Shown here: positions 1 to 3,709 of the stretch, one piece after another | Layout: every line of letters starts with the position of its first letter | How positions within the stretch are numbered: position 1 is the first letter of the stretch | Assembly: GCA_028293265.1 (NCBI GenBank) | Contig: JAQGPB010000269.1 | Coordinates: 1 to 5,668, forward strand | Length of the DNA: 5,668 bases | Direction: 5' to 3' | Origin: Pedosphaera sp. | Lineage (GTDB): Bacteria > Verrucomicrobiota > Verrucomicrobiae > Limisphaerales > Pedosphaeraceae | The notes under the pieces: generated by a model | Told to the model about the DNA's origin: nothing | What the model saw: only the letters and a program-made list of their open reading frames with translations | The model's database searches: none | Position numbers and translations under genes: made by a program

Positions 1-1
1 T

Positions 2-1459
2 TATTTGGACGCGGAAAGCACCCTTTGGATTGGAACGGGCGGCGGTGGATTGAGCCGGTTGAAAGACGGGCAGGTATTGACTTTTACCACCCGCGAAGGG
101 TTGCCCGAAAACACCATCTCGCAAATCCTCGAAGATGATGTGGGCAACCTCTGGCTGGGGGGCGACCGTGGCATCGTTTCTGTCAGCAAGCATGAGTTGG
201 AGGAGGTGGCGGCCCAAAAAATGCCGGCGGCGTATCCCCAAATCTATGGACGTGCGGAGGGCATGTTGTCCGAGGAATGCATCAGCGGGTTTTTCCCGAT
301 TGGTCTTAGAACAAAATCGGGCCTCCTATGGTTCCCGACGCAGGAGGGAATAGTGGTGGCTGACCCACATCATCAAACGGCAGAGGCTGTCGCGCCGGCG
401 GTGGTGCTGGAGGAGACGCTCGTGGACGGGATGCCGGATGGCGCAGAATCACTGCGTCTGGCGCCTGGCAAGCACCGGCTTGAGTTTCGATACACCGGCT
501 TTAATTTCGACGCGCCTGAACGCGTCCGCTTTCGGTATCGGCTCGAGGGCCTGGATTCGGATTGGGTGGAAGCCGGCCCGAGCCGCTCGGCTTCCTATCC
601 CTACGTGCCATATGGCAATTACCGTTTTGAAGTCGTTGCCGGCAACGGGGAACTGGGTTGGAACACAAAGGGCTCAGTTGTTTCCGTAACCGTAAAACCG
701 TACCTCTGGCAAACATGGTGGTTTCGCGCGCCGGCGGCACTGGGTTTGCTGGCGGTCATCGCGGTGACCTCGCGGGTGCTGGAAAAACGCAAACTTCACC
801 GCCGGCTGGAACACTTGGAACAGGAGCGCGCGCTCGCGCATGAACGCGAACGCATCGCGCGTGACCTGCACGATGATCTGGGTTCATCTCTCGCCCGCAT
901 TTCGCTCTTAAGCGGTCTGCTCAAGGCGGACAGCCATAGTCCCGGTCAAATCGAAAGCCATGCGATCAAGATTTCACAGTCTGCGGATCAAACCGTGCGG
1001 GCTCTGGAGGAGATTGTCTGGGCGGTCCGGCCCGGGAGCGATTCGCTGCAAAGCCTCGTGGAGTATATTGCGCACTTTGCCAATGAATTGTTTGAGGGTG
1101 GCGGGATTCGTTGCCGGCTGGATTTGCCCCATGATTTGCCGGCTCGTCCGCTGCCGCCAGATGTGCGGCATAATATCTTTCTGGTTGTCAAGGAAGCCCT
1201 TGCCAACGCGCTCAAACATGCCGCCGCGCGCGAAGTGCGGGTGAAGGCGTCCCTCGTCGGCGAAATTCTGGAAATTAAAGTTCAGGATGACGGCAAGGGT
1301 CATGATCCAACACTCTTGGTCAGCGAGGAGCAGCGTCATGGATTGGCCAATATGCGCCGTCGCGCCGAGGCTATGGGTGCAACATTGGAATTCCAAAGCG
1401 CCCCGGGCAAGGGGAGCACGGTGAAATTAAAGGTAAATCTTGTGCTGGCGACAATGTGA
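2..1459 (+). CDS. Propeller-type sensor histidine kinase (Reg_prop/Y_Y_Y/HisKA_3/HATPase_c), 5' end outside window
   Basis: C-terminal part of a membrane-bound sensor kinase; the frame is open to the left edge, so the true start and most of the propeller lie outside. Numbering from the TTG at base 5: residues 7-120 hold two to three propeller blades with the 'LWIGT.GGGLSRL', 'GNLWLGG' and 'GLLWF' signatures. Residues about 163-231 are a Y_Y_Y domain ('FRYRLEGLDSDW'). One transmembrane helix lies at about 239-257. A short coiled coil leads to the HisKA_3 dimerisation domain with phospho-acceptor His289 in 'RIARDLHDDLGSSLARI', followed by 'EIVWAVRP' at 336-343. The HATPase_c domain has an N-box with Asn401 ('KEALANALKHA'), G1 'DDGKG' (428-432), 'HGLANMRRRAEAMGA' (445-459) and 'GKGSTV' (468-473). 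All key catalytic residues are present, so the visible part looks functional. Expected topology (family knowledge): periplasmic propeller, cytoplasmic kinase. The likely partner is the response regulator 92 bp downstream. The ligand is unknown; relatives often sense glycans. Confidence 0.96.
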   Translation, partial: YLDAESTLWIGTGGGGLSRLKDGQVLTFTTREGLPENTISQILEDDVGNLWLGGDRGIVSVSKHELEEVAAQKMPAAYPQIYGRAEGMLSEECISGFFPIGLRTKSGLLWFPTQEGIVVADPHHQTAEAVAPAVVLEETLVDGMPDGAESLRLAPGKHRLEFRYTGFNFDAPERVRFRYRLEGLDSDWVEAGPSRSASYPYVPYGNYRFEVVAGNGELGWNTKGSVVSVTVKPYLWQTWWFRAPAALGLLAVIAVTSRVLEKRKLHRRLEHLEQERALAHERERIARDLHDDLGSSLARISLLSGLLKADSHSPGQIESHAIKISQSADQTVRALEEIVWAVRPGSDSLQSLVEYIAHFANELFEGGGIRCRLDLPHDLPARPLPPDVRHNIFLVVKEALANALKHAAAREVRVKASLVGEILEIKVQDDGKGHDPTLLVSEEQRHGLANMRRRAEAMGATLEFQSAPGKGSTVKLKVNLVLATM

Positions 1460-1509
1460 GGAGAAACTTGAAGCGTGACCGCGTTTGGGCATCCTATGAG
1501 GTCTGGCAA

Positions 1510-1521
1510 GCAGCATGCTGC
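1510..1521. repeat. Perfect 12-bp palindrome between kinase and regulator genes
   Basis: GCAGCATGCTGC reads the same on both strands and sits 30 bp before the regulator's ATG. It is followed by a short GCGC-tgttg-GCGC inverted repeat (1520-1532). It could be an operator for a dimeric protein, a small mRNA hairpin between the two genes, or chance. No second copy was seen in the window. Confidence 0.3.
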
Positions 1522-1539
1522 GCTGTTGGCGCGAGGTAT

Positions 1540-1544
1540 AAGGG
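1540..1544 (+). promoter_or_regulatory. Ribosome binding site of the response regulator
   Basis: AAGGG lies 7 nt before the ATG at 1552, a normal Shine-Dalgarno spacing. It supports this ATG as the start, as does the conserved receiver N-terminus 'MIKVAIVDDD' that begins there. Confidence 0.55.
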
Positions 1545-1551
1545 CTGACAG

Positions 1552-2178
1552 ATGATAAAAGTCGCAATAGTAGATGATGATGAGGGCATTCGAACAACCT
1601 TGGTAACATTGATTCACAGGGTTCCTGCTTCTTTCAAGCTGGCCGGTGATTATCCCAACGCCGAGATTGCCCTGCGGGAAATCCCCAAAAACCCGCCCGA
1701 CGTGGTGTTGATGGACATTAACCTGCCGGGGATAAACGGGGTTGAGTGTGTGCGCCAATTAAAGTCCGCATTGCCAGCAATACAATTCCTGATGCTTACG
1801 GTCTATGAAGATAGCGACTCCCTGTTCAATTCACTCCAAGCAGGCGCGAGCGGCTATTTGCTCAAGCGCACCGCAGCCGCGCGCTTGTTGGAGGCAATTC
1901 AGGAAGTTAACGAAGGTGGTTCGCCCATGACACCACAACTGGCACGCCGCGTGGTGCAACTTTTTTCCAAGCCGCCTGAACAGACCTTAACGGTCGCACG
2001 CTTGACGCCGGGTGAGAAGGAGTTCCTTGATTTCCTGGCCAAAGGCTATGCATACAAAGAAATCGCCGACCGCATGAATATCAGCATAGATACGGTTCGC
2101 AGTTATGTGCGGACGGTCTATGAAAAATTGCACGTGCATTCGCGCACCGAAGCAGTGGTAAAATATCTGCGCGGATAG
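1552..2178 (+). CDS. NarL/FixJ-family response regulator with LuxR-type HTH
   Basis: Complete 208-residue transcription regulator. Residues 1-120 are a receiver domain with the acidic pocket Asp8/Asp9, phospho-acceptor Asp55 ('VVLMDINLPG'), switch Thr83 ('MLTVYE') and conserved Lys105 ('GYLLKR'). After a linker, residues 151-206 form a LuxR-type helix-turn-helix: 'LTPGEKEFLDFLAKG', then 'KEIADRMNISIDTVRSYV' with the recognition helix, then 'KLHVHSRTEAV'. The length is normal for the family. By family knowledge, phosphorylation at Asp55 drives dimerisation and promoter binding. The upstream gene is a HisKA_3 kinase, the class that usually partners NarL-type regulators, and the 92-bp gap with same-strand order fits co-transcription. 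Targets cannot be read from the window. A specific name such as narL or degU is not justified. The gene appears intact and is the last clearly functional gene before the mobile-element region. Confidence 0.96.
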   Translation: MIKVAIVDDDEGIRTTLVTLIHRVPASFKLAGDYPNAEIALREIPKNPPDVVLMDINLPGINGVECVRQLKSALPAIQFLMLTVYEDSDSLFNSLQAGASGYLLKRTAAARLLEAIQEVNEGGSPMTPQLARRVVQLFSKPPEQTLTVARLTPGEKEFLDFLAKGYAYKEIADRMNISIDTVRSYVRTVYEKLHVHSRTEAVVKYLRG

Positions 2179-2195
2179 TGCGAATAAAGTTCGCA
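2179..2195 (+). terminator. Small hairpin directly after the regulator stop codon (possible terminator)
   Basis: TGCGAA-taaag-TTCGCA, a 6-bp stem with a 5-nt loop, begins at the base after the TAG stop. Only three T follow at once; a run of seven T lies further down at 2232-2238. The position suits the end of the kinase-regulator transcript, but the stem is short and the U-tract is weak, so intrinsic termination is only possible. Confidence 0.3.
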
Positions 2196-2493
2196 TTTGC
2201 GACGATCACCTTGATATTGCGCGAAGTTTAATTTTTTTAATGTCAGTTCCCACAATTTGAGCGAAAACCGTCAAATCTTGGAAGCCCAGCCCAACCACAA
2301 GAGCGGCATGCCGTCCCCGGATTGCCCAAATAATCGGAGAAGTCAACCTTAACAACAAGGCTGGCAGACTGGCGTTCACCGAGGCCGCAACCTCGCCTGC
2401 TGCGCCGATGGTGTGCGGGGCGAGAATCTGGGCAACCTCATTTAAAAATGCTTGGCCCGCTTCAATTTTAGCCCGAAAATTTCATTGAAAAAA
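2196..2493. other. Stretch without an assignable gene; contains an unrecognised minus-strand open frame
   Basis: No family is recognisable on either strand here. The longest open stretch is on the minus strand, 2481 down to the stop at 2206-2208 (91 codons). It has no ATG, and its first usual start is a GTG at 2379 that would give 57 residues. Its translation is rich in Ala, Leu, Ile and Val (for example 'GRHAALVVGLGFQDL') but matches nothing I recognise. It may be a decayed gene piece or chance. The part from about 2471, 'CCCGAAAATTTCATTG', may be the outer end of the IS1380-type element that follows: such ends usually begin with CC and lie about 80-100 bp before the transposase start. No matching right end was found in the window. 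Confidence 0.35.
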
Positions 2494-2559
2494 ATCGCAA
2501 CGGTGATCTTCGCCCAATGTCTATTGGGTGAAGAAGGAAGAAAACCACAACGTTGCGAT
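2494..2559 (+). repeat. Nested inverted repeats (two-stem hairpin) covering the transposase start
   Basis: Inner stem: TCTTCGCCCAAT (2507-2518) pairs with ATTGGGTGAAGA (2523-2534) over 12 bp with one G-T wobble, around a GTCT loop. Outer stem: ATCGCAACG (2494-2502) pairs perfectly with CGTTGCGAT (2551-2559) over 9 bp. The outer right arm ends on the first two bases of the transposase ATG (2558-2560). The purine-rich ribosome-binding stretch AAGGAAG (2534-2540) is enclosed between the stems. In a transcript entering from outside, the start codon would be paired. Several insertion sequences (IS10, IS50) are known to block translation from read-through transcripts in this way; applying that here is inference. 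Confidence 0.5.
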
Positions 2560-2734
2560 GGGAACAGTTTGTAACCCGGAACTGTTCCAATTTCCAGCCG
2601 TAAAAAAGCGCCAGGTCACGGCCGCTTTATCCGGCGGGGACGTGACCAGCGATGGCGGCATCCTGCTCTTGCGCCAGGCCGACCGCCAAGCCGTGGCTCG
2701 ATCTTCGGACCGAACCCGCTTTCACGCTGCTTAA
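2558..2734 (+). pseudogene. Truncated IS1380-family transposase (N-terminus only)
   Basis: About 58 residues from the ATG at 2558. The first 44 match the start of IS1380-family DDE transposases: a short 'FQFP' lead, then 'RQVTAALSGGDVTSDGGILLLRQADRQ', which corresponds to the family pattern of a GG-x-(I/V)-TSD-(A/G)-G core followed by LLR-x-x-D-R. Similarity fades after about base 2691, and the frame stops at 2732-2734. Intact relatives have roughly 430-500 residues, so about 90 percent of the protein, including the catalytic acidic residues, is missing. The ATG at 2558 is preferred over the in-frame GTG at 2528 because family members begin near this point and the GTG lies inside the hairpin. 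AAGGAAG at 2534-2540 may be the ribosome binding site, although its spacing of 17 nt is long. It cannot make an active transposase. Confidence 0.8.
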
Positions 2735-2799
2735 ACAATGTCTTCACACCCTTCAATCCGAAAACCGGCCATCAACATCTCCTAGATTTATCAAAAACC

Positions 2800-3203
2800 C
2801 AATTGGCCTGCCAATTTCCGATCAAGATCGCAAACGCTTCTTTTTGATCCTTGGTAACCACCCTGATCTCGGTGCATGCCATATTTGGCCAAAAGGCACC
2901 AGCGGCGGCAGAGGGAGGTTCTGGCTCCAAGGCGAAACGAGGTATGCCTACCGGGTCGCATGGCTCCTAACGCAAGGCGAAATCCCGCCGGGCATGGATA
3001 TAATCTCCATTTGTAGAAACTTGGCGTGCTGCAATGTCAAACACTACAGGCTGGGTGTGGCTAAACAGACGACAGAGGAGAATCTAAGCGGGCGATTCGT
3101 TGCGAAAATCAAAGTAACCACAATTCGGCCATATTCTTTGCCAACCCCATGTTGGAGTTGGATAGGTTCAATGGAGAAGAAAGACGGTTATGCATTGGCA
3201 TGG
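2800..3203 (+). pseudogene. HNH_3-type homing-like endonuclease remnant, start-less and 3'-truncated
   Basis: The open frame running from 2652 to 3326 contains a recognisable HNH_3-like unit in its middle. Numbering from 2652: residues about 55-65 ('ISDQDRKRFF') resemble the usual lead-in. Cys76-His-Ile-Trp starts the fold, then 'GRGRFWLQGETRYAYRVAW' (87-104), 'GEIPPG' (109-114), and Cys121-Arg-Asn with Cys126 and His131 ('CRNLACCNVKH'). The usual catalytic His two residues before the first Cys is Ser119 here, so the nuclease is probably inactive. Residues 162-183 ('LPTPCWSWIGSMEKKDGYAL') look like the first strand of a second HNH_3 unit, cut off where IS66-derived sequence begins. No ATG, GTG or TTG start lies between the IS1380 part and the domain; the only upstream ATG (2652) is out of frame inside the transposase fragment. 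HNH_3 proteins are typical of phages and mobile introns. The assignment rests on motif recall. Confidence 0.62.
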
Positions 3204-3311
3204 CTATGCGGGCTTGCCCAGACCGTCACCGGCAGGGGAGCGATGGCTGTTGTGGCTGTCCTGTGCCAGGAGGCCTTTGAGTTCCTTGACCTCCTGTTCC
3301 AACTGCCTGAT
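3204..3311 (-). pseudogene. IS66-family transposase N-terminal scrap
   Basis: Read on the minus strand, a 35-residue frame between two stops gives 'IRQLEQEVKELKGLLAQDSH', continuing 'NSHRSPAGDGLGKP'. This is the leucine-zipper-like helix plus the Asn/Ser-rich motif of IS66-type transposases (TnpC), where the usual form is Q-N-S-x-N-S-S-x-P-P-S-S-D-G. Here it is degenerate: 'DSHNSHRSPAGDG'. Only about 7 percent of a normal 500-residue transposase remains, with no start codon and a stop directly after 'GKPA'. Read on the plus strand, this segment supplies the tail of the long HNH frame, which is therefore an artefact of fusion. The motif is also shared by a few other transposase groups, so the IS66 assignment is probable rather than certain. 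Confidence 0.6.
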
Positions 3312-3365
3312 CTAGGGATGGGTTGAGCAGGAGCAACACCGCGGACGCACTATATTCTTGGAAAA

Positions 3366-3512
3366 ATGAGTAGGAGCTTGGCGATTTTGCGCAACCTATT
3401 GCGATTCAACGAAACCGTGATTAACGCTGCTGTGCTAGTTTTTGTGCTAGTTTCGGTGCTTTTTCGAAGGACTAAACCAGTTGCGGAATTGAGGGCTGAA
3501 AACGCGGTGTGA
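3366..3512 (+). CDS. Doubtful 48-residue single-helix membrane peptide
   Basis: ATG at 3366 opens 48 codons to a TGA at 3510-3512. The peptide starts 'MSRSLAILRNLLRF', then has a hydrophobic run 'INAAVLVFVLVSVLF' (about residues 19-33) flanked by basic residues 'RRTKP', a plausible single membrane helix. TATATT at 3351-3356 resembles a -10 box, but no -35 box stands at the right spacing and the ribosome binding site is poor (GGAAAA, 4 nt from ATG). The hydrophobic run comes from the tandem TGTGCTAGTTT repeat, so the helix may be a by-product of repetition. I recognise no family. It is most likely non-coding. Confidence 0.15.
   Translation: MSRSLAILRNLLRFNETVINAAVLVFVLVSVLFRRTKPVAELRAENAV
3431..3454 (+). 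repeat. Two tandem 12-bp direct repeats
   Basis: TGTGCTAGTTTT (3431-3442) is followed directly by TGTGCTAGTTTC (3443-3454), 11 of 12 identical. A third, degraded unit may follow (GGTGCTTTTTCG, 3455-3466). It could be slippage, or iterated protein-binding sites such as the arm sites near a recombinase attachment site. The latter is speculative; the nearby tRNA half gene is the only reason to raise it. Confidence 0.6.
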
Positions 3513-3580
3513 ACCAACAATAGCAATGGTTTTGCTGCAACGAAGTGAAACGCAAGGAAGCACCGGGAAATCAATCAAAA

Positions 3581-3624
3581 CAAAAACCTGAATCTAGCGC
3601 GGCTGCCGATTCCGCCACGTGGGC
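3581..3624 (-). tRNA. 5' half of a tRNA-Leu(CAG) gene (fragment)
   Basis: Read on the minus strand from 3624, the 44 nt fit a class II tRNA-Leu exactly in spacing: acceptor strand GCCCACG, TG, D-arm GCGG-AATCGGCAG-CCGC, then G, anticodon stem CTAGA and loop TTCAGGT with anticodon CAG. The 3' anticodon strand is TTTTG instead of the expected TCTAG, so one pair is lost and one becomes a wobble. After that nothing matches: no variable arm, no T-arm with a GTTCAA/GTTCGA core, and no CGTGGGC acceptor complement in the next 250 bases. It is thus a half gene that cannot make tRNA. Similarity ends at the anticodon loop, a position used by many tyrosine recombinases as the crossover site (known). It lies 85 bp downstream of the rhamnosidase stop, on the same strand. 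Confidence 0.8.
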
Positions 3625-3709
3625 AACTTCTCAACGCAGCAACTCACCATACCAGACCCTTCCGCTGGAAGGCAAGCGTCCAATTAGCGGACTCTGGACC
3701 CGGTGGCGG

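Larger units (their letters stand above)
3312..3709. other. Gene-poor stretch between the IS66 scrap and the rhamnosidase
   Basis: About 400 bp without a convincing gene. It holds a doubtful 48-codon ORF (3366-3512), a 12-bp tandem repeat (3431-3454) and the 5' half of a tRNA-Leu gene (3581-3624, minus strand). After the rhamnosidase stop there is an imperfect hairpin, CCGCT (3662-3666) with AGCGG (3686-3690). It has no T-run on the minus strand, so it is not a clear terminator. No integrase or recombinase motif was seen in any frame. Confidence 0.5.

Noticed and set aside
1336..1758. Minus-strand 140-residue open frame across the kinase-regulator junction
   Set aside because: It is antisense to the HATPase motifs and the receiver domain, both clearly coding on the plus strand.
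2652..3326. A single intact 224-residue protein
   Set aside because: Its first part is out of frame with the IS1380 fragment it overlaps, its middle is an HNH domain without its own start, and its last 40 codons are the reverse of an IS66 transposase. It is a fusion of scraps.
3431..3466. A CRISPR-like array
   Set aside because: The repeat units are 12 bp, adjacent without spacers, and only two are well kept; no Cas-like gene is present.
3350..3574. Minus-strand 74-residue open frame
   Set aside because: No domain and no credible ribosome binding site; it lies over the tandem repeat and reads as low-complexity sequence.
3327..3624. A complete tRNA-Leu gene
   Set aside because: No variable arm, T-arm or acceptor complement CGTGGGC was found downstream on the minus strand; a tRNA intron was considered, but no 3' half follows within the graveyard.
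3662..3690. Intrinsic terminator of the rhamnosidase gene
   Set aside because: The hairpin is imperfect (5-bp outer stem, unpaired bases) and no T-run follows on the minus strand.
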